Positions 1 to 6,123 of a DNA stretch of 7,887 bases are shown here, piece after piece. The first letter of the stretch is position 1; each line of letters begins with the position of its first letter. The translations under genes were made by a program, and so were the position numbers. Origin of the DNA: Candidatus Bathyarchaeota archaeon (lineage in GTDB: Archaea; Thermoproteota; Bathyarchaeia; TCS64; B23); the NCBI GenBank assembly GCA_029259285.1, contig JAPDJB010000179.1, positions 1 through 7,887 of the forward strand. The letters are read 5' to 3'. The notes beneath the pieces are model-generated. The model ran no database searches, had not been told where the DNA came from, and saw nothing but the letters and a program-made list of their open reading frames with translations.

Positions 1-1563
1 TTCGCATTATCCTCCCCAGCCGTCGTCGACGGAGCCGTCTTCATCGGAACCGGATCGGGCATCATATACTGCCTCGATGAGGCCGTGGGGAGGGAGGTAT
101 GGCATTACCTCACCGACTCCTGGTTTGGATCATCGCCGGCGGTGGCTGAGGGGAGGGTTTTCATAGGATGTGAGGATGGACACCTCTACTGCCTAAACGA
201 GTCCACGGGTGAGGCCCTATGGAGATTCGAGACCGGTGGAGCCGTATATTGTTCCCCACTCATCGCCGATGGACGAGTCCTCTTCGGCTCCCATGATGGA
301 CGGCTCTACTGCTTAACCCTCGACGGCGAGCCTCTATGGATGTATTCAACCTGGCTTGAGGGCTTTGTGAAGCCGACTCTCGCTGGGGGTAGGAGGGGTG
401 GGGCTATATGGTCTTCCCCAGCCCTCTACAGGGGTCTCATCTACTTCGGCTGTGAAAATGGCTTGGTCTACTGCCTAAACTTCACAGATGGCGTGGAGGT
501 GTGGGTCGCCGAGACCTCAGGCCCCATCTGGTCTACGCCAGCCATCTCGGATGGCATCGTCTACATAGGCTCTAAGGATGGATGCCTCTACGCCTTCGAC
601 GCCTTCAACGGCGAGCTGCTCTGGAGCTTCAGAACAAACGGCTCCATCTATTCGTCGCCGGCGGTATATGGAGGCCTAGTCGTCTTCGGCTCCTTAGATG
701 GCTACGTCTACTGCCTAGAAGCCCATAACGGCTCCCTGAGATGGAGCTTCGCGACCGGTGGGCCAATATACTCGTCGCCAGCCGTCGCTGATGGTAGAGT
801 TTACATAGGCTCCGAGGATGGCTCAATATACTGTCTGGACATCGATGATGGAGGCCTCATGTGGAGGCTTAGGCTTGGAGTTCCAATCTCCTCCTCTCCA
901 GCTTTAGCCGATGGAAATCTATATGTCGCATCCTATGATGGCCGTCTATACTCTGTTGGAGCCAATCGATTGGGGAGGCGTTTCCCCTGCCACCTCATCC
1001 TCTATAGCATCGTGGGAAATGTCCATGGAGCAGGCTCCTATAGGCCTGGGTCGGTGGCCACCTTCACCGTCGAGCCGACGATCGTGGAGGTGGAGCCTGG
1101 CGTCAGATACGTCTTCAAGGGCTGGATCAGCAATAGGGTTGGCTCAGGGTATAATGGGCCTAATGTGACGGTGAGCCTGGTTATGGACTCCGCGGTCATC
1201 GAGACGGCTAATTGGAGGAGGGAGTGCTACATAGAGATCCTCGTCGACCCCCCAGAGGGGGGCGTCGTCACCCCCTCCTCAGGGTGGTATGAGTCGGGTT
1301 CCTATGTGAGGATCGAGGCTAGGGCTAATCCAGGATATAGGTTTAAGGGTTTCATCGGGGAGGGTGAGGGATCCTACACCGGCTCTGAGGACTGCATCAC
1401 CCTCCACGTCCTCAACCCAATGGTTGAGAGGGCTGTCTTTGAGAGGGTTCCCCCATGGATTAGGTTTAGATGGTGGATCTCGCTGCTCCTAGTGATCCCA
1501 GTGTTATGGCTTTTGAGGAGGCTTCTGCCACGTCTAGGCGGCTTAGTCGATTACAAATCTTAA
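1..1563 (+). CDS. PQQ-type beta-propeller surface protein with InlB-like repeats and C-terminal membrane anchor (5' partial)
   Basis: The reading frame is open from base 1, so the gene is cut by the left edge. An internal GTG at 85 sits inside a propeller repeat and is not the start. About 520 residues are visible. Residues 1-322 form eight repeats of roughly 40 residues, each with the pattern SSPAV-x-DG-x-VYIGS-x-DG-x-LYCL and then a Gly and a Trp. This is the PQQ/beta-propeller blade signature, and blade 3 carries an extra loop. Two beta-rich repeats follow, at about 330-408 and 409-482. They contain Gly-Trp or Gly-Phe after Phe-Lys and resemble divergent InlB B-repeats of surface proteins. 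A hydrophobic helix (about 493-505) and an Arg-rich tail end the protein, so the propeller should face outside with a cytoplasmic tail. No catalytic PQQ-dehydrogenase residues are recognised, so a binding or scaffold role is more likely than an enzyme. The next gene starts 26 bases downstream. Confidence 0.85.
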   Translation, partial: FALSSPAVVDGAVFIGTGSGIIYCLDEAVGREVWHYLTDSWFGSSPAVAEGRVFIGCEDGHLYCLNESTGEALWRFETGGAVYCSPLIADGRVLFGSHDGRLYCLTLDGEPLWMYSTWLEGFVKPTLAGGRRGGAIWSSPALYRGLIYFGCENGLVYCLNFTDGVEVWVAETSGPIWSTPAISDGIVYIGSKDGCLYAFDAFNGELLWSFRTNGSIYSSPAVYGGLVVFGSLDGYVYCLEAHNGSLRWSFATGGPIYSSPAVADGRVYIGSEDGSIYCLDIDDGGLMWRLRLGVPISSSPALADGNLYVASYDGRLYSVGANRLGRRFPCHLILYSIVGNVHGAGSYRPGSVATFTVEPTIVEVEPGVRYVFKGWISNRVGSGYNGPNVTVSLVMDSAVIETANWRRECYIEILVDPPEGGVVTPSSGWYESGSYVRIEARANPGYRFKGFIGEGEGSYTGSEDCITLHVLNPMVERAVFERVPPWIRFRWWISLLLVIPVLWLLRRLLPRLGGLVDYKS

Positions 1564-1572
1564 ATCCCTGAA

Positions 1573-1581
1573 GGGGAGGAG
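1573..1581 (+). promoter_or_regulatory. Shine-Dalgarno site deciding the start of the next gene
   Basis: GGGGAGGAG lies eight bases before ATG 1590, which is ideal spacing. An in-frame GTG at 1581 overlaps this site and is therefore an unlikely start. A TATA-like TCTTAAATCC (1558-1567) overlaps the stop codon of the upstream gene. It could give the downstream gene its own promoter, but the SD argues for translation from a longer message. Confidence 0.6.
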
Positions 1582-1589
1582 TGAGTTTG

Positions 1590-2405
1590 ATGAGCCTGGT
1601 GACCGATAGGGATTTCATCCTCTCCCTCCTCGTCGTCGCCGCCATAAGCCTCGGCTCCTTCTACTTCTTCGAGGATCTCTTCATCGTCGGATTGTTCATA
1701 GGTCTTGGATTGGCTATGTGGATTGTCTGGCATTTAGTCGGTAAGGGTATCGCCGCCCTGATAACCCGTAGGGATGTTAGGAGGGGGGATGCGAGGCTCA
1801 TCAGCCCCGCCAGCTATGAGCCTGATAGGCTTGGGATTAAGGAGATTTTGAAGCTCTCCTTCTATCCAAACCTCTTCTCCTTCTCCCTCCTCTCCCTAGC
1901 CTATCAGATATTGGGTTTGGAGGTTGGCAATCCATCGGAGCTCCTCGACTTCATGACGAACGCCCTCTTCCTCCTCCCCTTCACCATCTTCATACCCGCC
2001 ATCTGGATCGTTGAGCACTCCGGCATCGTCGTCGTCAGGCCTGGGGAGTATCCACGCCCCCTATCCTACTTGGAGATCGTTGGAGACTTCATAGATATAG
2101 GGTCGATGATAGGCCTGGCGCTCACCGTCGCCCTCGCTCTGAGAGCCTCTGGAAGCCTCCTCGACGCCTTCGGCTGGATCACGGCTTTCCTCTTCATATT
2201 CTTCCTCATGATGTTCATCCCCTCCCTCCTGGCCACAGCCCTCTATCTACGTCTAAGCCTCCTAAAGGCTATTCAGTCCTTAAGGGAGGGGCTGCTACTC
2301 CACGATGTCGACCTAGAGGTTGAGTATAGATGCCCCAACTGTCGGGCCGCCGTATCCCTCGGGGAGAGGTTCTGCCCCGAGTGTGGTAGATCCCTTATGG
2401 AATAG
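1590..2405 (+). CDS. Polytopic membrane protein with C-terminal zinc ribbon
   Basis: A 271-residue protein of unrecognised family. ATG 1590 is chosen because a strong SD precedes it by eight bases; GTG 1581 would add three residues. I see about six hydrophobic segments, near residues 10-27, 29-50, 92-110, 124-142, 170-188 and 194-220. A basic loop at about 59-70 suggests a cytoplasmic side. The tail carries a compact zinc ribbon with Cys248, Cys251, Cys262 and Cys265 in the order CPNC, ten residues, CPEC. This resembles the short zinc-ribbon tails of many archaeal membrane proteins. It lies 26 bases after the propeller gene and 45 bases before the PrsW-type protease gene, all on one strand, so a joint envelope function is plausible. 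No catalytic motif is visible, and the zinc ribbon by itself does not reveal a substrate. Confidence 0.85.
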   Translation: MSLVTDRDFILSLLVVAAISLGSFYFFEDLFIVGLFIGLGLAMWIVWHLVGKGIAALITRRDVRRGDARLISPASYEPDRLGIKEILKLSFYPNLFSFSLLSLAYQILGLEVGNPSELLDFMTNALFLLPFTIFIPAIWIVEHSGIVVVRPGEYPRPLSYLEIVGDFIDIGSMIGLALTVALALRASGSLLDAFGWITAFLFIFFLMMFIPSLLATALYLRLSLLKAIQSLREGLLLHDVDLEVEYRCPNCRAAVSLGERFCPECGRSLME

Positions 2406-2406
2406 C

Positions 2407-2413
2407 TTTTAAG
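2407..2413 (+). promoter_or_regulatory. Candidate TATA box for the PrsW-type gene
   Basis: TTTTAAG begins two bases after the stop of the upstream gene. Archaeal transcription usually starts about 25 bases downstream, here near 2435, leaving a short leader before ATG 2451 that contains a GAGGA ribosome-binding site. Read-through from the upstream gene is equally possible. Confidence 0.4.
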
Positions 2414-2437
2414 ACCATGGTTCCCCATCTCTTGCGG

Positions 2438-2450
2438 CGAGGAATCCTCG
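2438..2450 (+). promoter_or_regulatory. Ribosome-binding site inside a small inverted repeat next to the start codon
   Basis: CGAGGA, one spacer base, then TCCTCG is a perfect 6-bp inverted repeat ending directly before ATG 2451. The SD-like GAGGA (2439-2443) is the left arm and lies seven bases from the ATG. A one-base spacer cannot form a full hairpin, so the outer pairs would form around a larger loop, or the site may act as double-stranded DNA. The symmetry could be chance. Confidence 0.35.
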
Positions 2451-3413
2451 ATGCCCTACTGCCCAAACTGTGGAGCTGAGATCGAGGAGGACTACCTCTT
2501 CTGCCCCGAATGCGGTCAGGCTTTAAGGGCTGTTCCCAGGGAACCCGTCTCCTTCGCCCATCTAGTGGGTAGGGGGTTGAGATGTCTACTCACCCCAGTT
2601 AGGCCTCCGCCTCCACTTTATAGGCCTACGGATGTAGTCTATGAGCGTCGACCCCCCTACTCCCCCGTTAGGAGGTATCTGCTGCTGGGCTTCATCCTCG
2701 GAGTCGTCGGGATGTTCCTCATGTATGGGGGTGAATGGCTCACCTACTTCGGTGTAACCATCATCGGTATGGCTCCACCGATCCTCTACTTCCTATGGAT
2801 GCGTAGGAATGACCGCTATGAGGAGGAGCCTCTAGGCATGGTTCTCTTCACCATAGGATGGGGAATCTTCATCGGAATCTTCGCGGGAATGCTCAACAGC
2901 TTCCTATCAGAAGGCTTCCACCTGGGAGGCTACATCGCAGCCTTCACCGAGGAGCCTCTCAAGGCTCTTGGCGTCTATCTCCTCGCCAGGCATAAGACTC
3001 TGGGTAGGGAGTTTAACGATCACATGGATGGCCTCGTCTACGGCTCTGGGGCTGGGGCGGGCTTCGCCCTAATGGAGAACTTCCAATACATCTACCAGAA
3101 CGCCGTTATGGGGACTACTCCACTACCCTCAATAGCTGGGATAAGGGCCGTCTCAGCCCTGGGCCATCTGGTCTATACTGGGCTTACAGGCTTCATCCTG
3201 GGCTATGCGAAGGCGAAGAGGGGATACCTGAGGCCGACGGATTTCATAGCTGCCTTGATACCTGGTGTGATACTCCACGCCCTCTGGAATACCCTTTCCA
3301 TCCTCTTCTTCATCCTCGCCCCCCTCTACGCCTTCATATACTACAAAAACATCAAGGTGGCTCAGAGGGATGAGGAGTTCTGGGGTTATCGCATAAGGGC
3401 GCCGGTGGAGTAG
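2451..3413 (+). CDS. PrsW-type intramembrane protease with N-terminal zinc ribbon
   Basis: A 320-residue membrane protein. Residues 4-21 form a zinc ribbon (Cys4, Cys7, Cys18, Cys21). A proline-rich cytoplasmic stretch at about 50-72 leads into a PrsW-like membrane domain of about seven or eight helices. Family hallmarks are visible in order: a DRYEEEP segment after helix 2 (121-127), Glu167-Glu168-Pro-Leu-Lys171, a Gly-rich GAGFALMEN segment (about 202-210), His239, and His276 followed by Trp279-Asn280. These are the residues thought to form the active site of this family. PrsW of Bacillus subtilis cleaves the anti-sigma factor RsiW. Archaea lack that pathway, so the substrate here is unknown; the neighbouring single-anchor propeller protein is one candidate (inference). 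ATG 2451 is preceded by a GAGGA site. The stop codon touches the stop of the convergent gene with no base between. The fused zinc ribbon is the notable departure from bacterial PrsW. Confidence 0.9.
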   Translation: MPYCPNCGAEIEEDYLFCPECGQALRAVPREPVSFAHLVGRGLRCLLTPVRPPPPLYRPTDVVYERRPPYSPVRRYLLLGFILGVVGMFLMYGGEWLTYFGVTIIGMAPPILYFLWMRRNDRYEEEPLGMVLFTIGWGIFIGIFAGMLNSFLSEGFHLGGYIAAFTEEPLKALGVYLLARHKTLGREFNDHMDGLVYGSGAGAGFALMENFQYIYQNAVMGTTPLPSIAGIRAVSALGHLVYTGLTGFILGYAKAKRGYLRPTDFIAALIPGVILHALWNTLSILFFILAPLYAFIYYKNIKVAQRDEEFWGYRIRAPVE

Positions 3414-3421
3414 CTACTCCA
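3406..3421. repeat. Perfect 16-bp palindrome spanning two abutting convergent stop codons
   Basis: TGGAGTAGCTACTCCA is fully self-complementary. Its centre TAGCTA consists of the two stop codons, 3411-3413 for the plus gene and 3414-3416 on the minus strand. Both proteins end in Glu encoded by GAG, which supplies the next bases. There is no intergenic space, so the two transcripts must overlap at their 3' ends. It has no U-tract, so it is not a bacterial-type terminator. Confidence 0.8.
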
Positions 3422-3845
3422 AATTCGTTCCGCATCGAACGCAGAATCTGGCTGTGGGCTTGTTTTCGTGGCCGCAGTTGGGGCATATCTTAGCCTTCTT
3501 TCTCCTCCCCCTCCTGGTGGGGGTTGGCTGTGGCGGGGTTGGCTGTGGTGTCGGTGTTGGGGGAGTTGGCGGTGGAGTTGGTGGAGCCTCCTCAACGGCC
3601 TCGACGGCTCCATACTTCTCCTCATATATGCTTAGAACCTTCTGGAGATGCTCCATCAGCCTCTTAACGCCTATGGGTCTTAGGGCGTATCGCTGGTAGA
3701 TGGTTATGCTCTCCTCCTCTTCATAGCCGAGGCCGAATTCGACGTATCCCTCGTAGACCTCGCTGGAAAAGTAGTCCGTGTATAGCACCCTCTTATCGAG
3801 GATGACCTCCTCCTTCCCCTCACCCATCTCAAGCACCAATCCCAC
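3414..3845 (-). CDS. Small zinc-ribbon protein with Pro/Thr linker, unknown function
   Basis: A 143-residue protein if GTG 3845 is used. GTG 3836 and ATG 3827 are in frame as well. The TATA-like CTTAAATA (minus strand, 3859-3866) lies only about 15 bases from GTG 3845, so transcription probably starts near 3836 and ATG 3827 (137 residues) may be the true start. Residues about 10-86 form an acidic, soluble domain I do not recognise, with a Tyr-rich beta segment followed by a helix. Residues 88-110 are almost only Pro and Thr with a few Gln. A basic patch (RRGRRKKAK) and a zinc ribbon (Cys121, Cys124, Cys135, Cys138) finish the protein. There is no signal peptide or membrane helix, so it should be cytoplasmic. 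The linker and basic ribbon suggest a tethered binding domain for nucleic acid or protein (inference). It converges on the PrsW-type gene, whose zinc ribbon is similar. Confidence 0.8.
   Translation of the reverse strand: MGLVLEMGEGKEEVILDKRVLYTDYFSSEVYEGYVEFGLGYEEEESITIYQRYALRPIGVKRLMEHLQKVLSIYEEKYGAVEAVEEAPPTPPPTPPTPTPQPTPPQPTPTRRGRRKKAKICPNCGHENKPTARFCVRCGTNLE
3516..3584 (-). repeat. Low-complexity Pro/Thr linker tract with 15-bp tandem repeat
   Basis: The coding tract for the linker is nearly all G and T on the plus strand. GGGGTTGGCTGTGG occurs at 3520-3533 and again at 3535-3548, a 15-bp period encoding Pro-Gln-Pro-Thr-Pro twice. Slippage could change linker length between strains. G-runs on the plus strand (the template strand for this gene) are too far apart for a standard three-layer quadruplex, but a two-layer form is possible. 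Confidence 0.7.
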
Positions 3846-3923
3846 CTTCCCCTAAGCCTATTTAAGTCCGATGACTTCGGACATCTTAAATCCGGATTTA
3901 GAGGATGGTCTTAGGGGCTGGGG
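3846..3923. promoter_or_regulatory. Divergent promoter region with two inverted repeats (candidate operator)
   Basis: This 78-bp interval separates the minus-strand zinc-ribbon gene from the HD-domain gene. A TATA-like CTTAAATA faces left (3859-3866) and CTTAAAT faces right (3885-3891). Between and over them lie two inverted repeats. One has arms GTCCGA (3866-3871) and TCGGAC (3877-3882) around five bases. The other is the perfect 14-bp palindrome TAAATCCGGATTTA (3887-3900), which overlaps the right-facing TATA box. Both share a TCCG core. A regulator bound here could affect both genes. CTTAGGGG occurs downstream of both boxes, at 3911-3918 on plus and as its complement at 3848-3855. Confidence 0.55.
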
Positions 3924-4811
3924 ATGGTTAGGGTTGCGACGGGTATGGGCTTCGAATTGGAACTCCCTGAATCCTATACGCATCTGAAGCTGGAGGCTGA
4001 GAAGGCCATCGACGAGATATTAAGCGACAGGCCGAAGGCGAGGAGAATGTGGGAGCTTATGCGATACGACCCAGAGGTGAACGCCGACTGGGATATGGCT
4101 AACTACATAGCCGTGGCGAAGCTGAAATACAACGACCATGGTGAGATCCATGCGAAGATCGTCGCCGCCAACGCCCTGAAGATGTTGAGCCTCCTATTGG
4201 AGCATGGCATCACAACCGACGTGATGCGTGAGAGGGCTGGAGACGAGGATGACGCCCACCTCATAGTCCTCGCGGGGGCGCTCCTCCACGACATAGGAAA
4301 TCAGGTTCACAGGGAGATGCACAACGTCTCAGGCGTCTACCTCGCCATACCTCTGCTGAATAGGTTGTTGCCGAAGATCTATGAAGAGGATGAGATCATG
4401 TATGAGATCCGTGGACACATCCTCCACTGCATCTACGCCCATGAGTTCGATGTCAGAGACTTAACCATGGAGGCGGCCCTCGTAGGCATAGCGGATGGAA
4501 CAGACATGACAAAGGGGCGAGGCCGATTGGCGTTTGATAAGGGGAACGTCAACATACACACCGTATCAGCCCTAAGCATCGACAAGGTTGAGATCACGAG
4601 GGGATATGAGAAGCCGATTAGGATTCAGATCGAGATGAGCAACAGCGCAGGAGTCTTCCAAATCCAGGAGACCCTCTGCAAGAAGATAGCTGGAAGCCCC
4701 CTGGAGCCATACATAGAGGTTGTCGCCCTGGCGCAACCTGAGAAGCCTCCGATGGATGAACGCATCGTCCACCGGCTGATCATAAGCGGAAAGAAACTCG
4801 AAGCCCTATAG
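3924..4811 (+). CDS. HD-domain metal-dependent phosphohydrolase
   Basis: A 295-residue soluble protein. The HD superfamily motif is intact: His76 in a DHGEIHAKIV helix, His122-Asp123 in ALLHDIGN, further histidines at 128, 133, 165, 168 and 173, and Asp191 in GIADGTD. These residues bind divalent metal ions in HD phosphatases and phosphodiesterases. The extra histidines between the HD pair and Asp191 suggest a two-metal site, but this is inference. Residues from about 217 form a beta-rich C-terminal domain not found in minimal HD enzymes, perhaps for dimerisation or substrate selection. The N-terminal 60 residues are helical. The substrate cannot be read from sequence; nucleotides or cyclic nucleotides are typical for the superfamily. 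ATG 3924 follows GGGG and lies about 12 bases from the predicted transcription start. The gene is monocistronic, facing tRNA-Arg. Confidence 0.88.
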   Translation: MVRVATGMGFELELPESYTHLKLEAEKAIDEILSDRPKARRMWELMRYDPEVNADWDMANYIAVAKLKYNDHGEIHAKIVAANALKMLSLLLEHGITTDVMRERAGDEDDAHLIVLAGALLHDIGNQVHREMHNVSGVYLAIPLLNRLLPKIYEEDEIMYEIRGHILHCIYAHEFDVRDLTMEAALVGIADGTDMTKGRGRLAFDKGNVNIHTVSALSIDKVEITRGYEKPIRIQIEMSNSAGVFQIQETLCKKIAGSPLEPYIEVVALAQPEKPPMDERIVHRLIISGKKLEAL

Positions 4812-4822
4812 ATTCAAGTCTA
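4809..4822 (+). repeat. Imperfect inverted repeat at the stop codon of the HD gene
   Basis: TAGATTCAAGTCTA begins exactly at the TAG stop. Outer arms TAGA and TCTA pair, followed by one G-U type and one A-T pair. It is weak, but it resembles the stronger repeats at the two other convergent junctions in this window. Confidence 0.3.
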
Positions 4823-4870
4823 AAGAGATGGCTCATCCGTAGAATGTCATTAGATTATATGCTCGAGAAG

Positions 4871-4948
4871 TGGCGGGCTCGGTGGGATTCGAACCCACGA
4901 CCGCCGGCTCCGCAGGCCGGCGTCCTATCCAGGCTGGACGACGAGCCC
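4871..4948 (-). tRNA. tRNA-Arg (anticodon GCG), CCA encoded
   Basis: The minus strand gives a complete cloverleaf without intron. The 7-bp acceptor stem pairs GGGCTCG with CGAGCCC. The D-stem is GTCC/GGAC with GG in the loop. The anticodon stem is CCGGC/GCCGG with loop CTGCGGA, so the anticodon is GCG (plus-strand 4911-4913) and reads CGC and CGU. The variable loop has five bases, the T-stem is GTGGG/CCCAC with loop TTCGAAT, the discriminator base is G, and the 3' CCA is in the DNA (4871-4873). Every stem is perfectly paired and rich in G-C, as expected in a thermophile. Bacteria use ACG for this codon box, so GCG supports an archaeal source. Confidence 0.97.
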
Positions 4949-4969
4949 AGGATAATCTCCATCCAGCAT

Positions 4970-4977
4970 TATATAAA
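4970..4977 (-). promoter_or_regulatory. TATA box of tRNA-Arg
   Basis: TTTATATA on the minus strand ends 22 bases before the first base of the mature tRNA. This is the usual archaeal distance when transcription starts a few bases upstream of the 5' end. It is the best match to an archaeal TATA box in the window. Confidence 0.75.
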
Positions 4978-4980
4978 TAG

Positions 4981-5050
4981 GTTAATGGATGCTCTCAGCA
5001 TCGGTATAACGCTCTAATAATTTTTCCTTGATGTTAATGGAACCATTAAC
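4981..5050. repeat. Three copies of GTTAATGG between tRNA-Arg and the nucleotidyltransferase gene
   Basis: GTTAATGG occurs at 4981-4988 and 5033-5040 on the plus strand and inverted as CCATTAAC at 5043-5050. The last two form GTTAATGGAACCATTAAC, a near-palindrome just after the stop of the minus-strand gene (5054). The first copy lies directly upstream of the tRNA TATA box. They may be binding sites or a 3'-end structure. The rest of the 105-bp interval is A/T-rich, with a T-run at 5021-5025 on plus. Confidence 0.55.
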
Positions 5051-5053
5051 GGG

Positions 5054-6079
5054 TTAGAGGGGCTTCATGTAGCCTCCGTCGGAGTCTGCGGCTCCGATGA
5101 CTACTCTATGGTATGTCTCATCTTCTGCTTCTACTCTCTCGAGGATTCCCCTGAATTTTATTCGTTCATCTTCTTGGAATATGCCGCTGAAGAGGCCTTC
5201 ATAGGAGGTTATCTCCTCCACCTCTTTGATGTCGTTCTCTCCCTTGAGGGATGTGTCCTCGACTCTGTATATGGCTGGGGTGTATATGCCCTCTGAGGCG
5301 TCGATGATGGTTGCTTCGCCCTCCACTTGGCCTATGCGTCTGTAGATGCGGCTTCCATATTGCTCGGTGATCTCTTCGTCGTCTCTAACTGGGTGGATGG
5401 AGAAGTATGTGTCCATGTAGAAGCCTTGATTCCAGCGTCTCAGGGCGATCTCCTGGAGCTCCATCTCGTTGAGGGGTAGCCTATCGAGATGTCTGCGGCA
5501 CCAATCCCTGATCCACGTCTCTGAGGGTGTTTCCACCTCCTCGACTCCGGCTTTGAGGGTTTCCATAAGGCTTCTGGACGCCCTGTAGCCGTGGATTGTT
5601 AGGTCTATGTCTGAGAATTTTGGGTTGTGTATCCCAAGCAGTATGGAGCCTGTCACCCCGAAGTCTGTGGGTCTCAGCCCCGAGGCTCTTGACAGAAGCT
5701 CTACGAGGCTTAGGAGTTTCCCCTCCAGCTCGTCTATTGGGCCTCTCCTCAGTAGGGTTCTAAGTCTCTCCCTGGGTCTGTGGTATCGTTTAATCCTGCT
5801 CCTTGGGATGGCTGAGACCCTTATCCCCCTTATTGGGCAGTTGTATAGGTATTGGGGATATTGCTCCTCCAGCAGCCTGTAGGTGGCTTCAACCTGGGTG
5901 ACGTGGTAGTAGGGTATGGCCCTACCATATCGTCTTCGGCCTCTCCCCCATTTTCCGGAGGCCTCTGTGATGTATTTGAGATATGCCGTATATCTGTCTG
6001 GGGGGTGGAGGTAGCCGACTACACAGAAGATTAAGCCCTCAACGGTCTCTATGTAGTCCTTATCCTTCGGCCTATCCAT
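5054..6079 (-). CDS. Predicted nucleotidyltransferase (Pol-beta fold), archaeal type
   Basis: A 341-residue protein. The central domain has the nucleotidyltransferase signature: Gly144-Ser145 in FGVTGSILLGI, then Asp157-Ile-Asp159-Leu, with a likely third acidic residue Asp223 on a later strand (FYMDTYFSI). These bind metal and nucleotide in the Pol-beta superfamily. An N-terminal region of about 130 residues is rich in Arg and Tyr and may contact a nucleic acid (inference). A C-terminal module (about 265-341) contains PAIYRVED, a KFRGIL-type strand and a final YMKPL; it recurs in the gene at the right edge. The enzyme is longer than minimal MNT proteins and no HEPN partner is nearby, so it is probably not a toxin-antitoxin antidote. 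The substrate is unknown. ATG 6079 is preceded by an in-frame TAG and has no SD, which fits a leaderless start. It shares a short divergent promoter with the GTPase. Confidence 0.82.
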   Translation of the reverse strand: MDRPKDKDYIETVEGLIFCVVGYLHPPDRYTAYLKYITEASGKWGRGRRRYGRAIPYYHVTQVEATYRLLEEQYPQYLYNCPIRGIRVSAIPRSRIKRYHRPRERLRTLLRRGPIDELEGKLLSLVELLSRASGLRPTDFGVTGSILLGIHNPKFSDIDLTIHGYRASRSLMETLKAGVEEVETPSETWIRDWCRRHLDRLPLNEMELQEIALRRWNQGFYMDTYFSIHPVRDDEEITEQYGSRIYRRIGQVEGEATIIDASEGIYTPAIYRVEDTSLKGENDIKEVEEITSYEGLFSGIFQEDERIKFRGILERVEAEDETYHRVVIGAADSDGGYMKPL

Positions 6080-6123
6080 CTATGAGAACCATTTTTAGAG
6101 GCTGTTAAGATTGTTGCTTGAGG
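6080..6123. promoter_or_regulatory. Compact divergent promoter between nucleotidyltransferase and GTPase genes
   Basis: Only 44 bp separate the two ATG codons. ATTTTTAGAG (6091-6100) is a TATA-like box facing right, placing transcription start near 6118-6124, at the start codon of the GTPase gene. On the minus strand TTAACA (6103-6108) is a weaker candidate, placing initiation close to ATG 6079. Both messages would then be leaderless or nearly so, and the two initiation complexes would overlap. Confidence 0.5.

Noticed and set aside
85..87. GTG as the start of the propeller gene
   Set aside because: The frame is open to base 1 and encodes a normal preceding blade, so the gene begins outside the window.
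1..1000. DNA tandem repeat or CRISPR-like array from the roughly 120-base period
   Set aside because: The period reflects protein blades; the nucleotide sequence varies between units and there are no identical repeats with unique spacers.
629..1168. Small open frames inside the propeller gene on both strands
   Set aside because: They lie entirely within a strongly supported repeat protein and are rich in Arg/Ser, typical of out-of-frame translation.
3516..3584. Three-layer G-quadruplex
   Set aside because: Runs of three or more G are separated by 11 and about 20 bases, beyond the usual loop limit.
3454..3699. A Gly/Val-rich 81-residue protein on the plus strand
   Set aside because: It is the antisense of the Pro/Thr linker gene; its composition comes from the linker repeats and it has no ribosome-binding site or recognisable domain.
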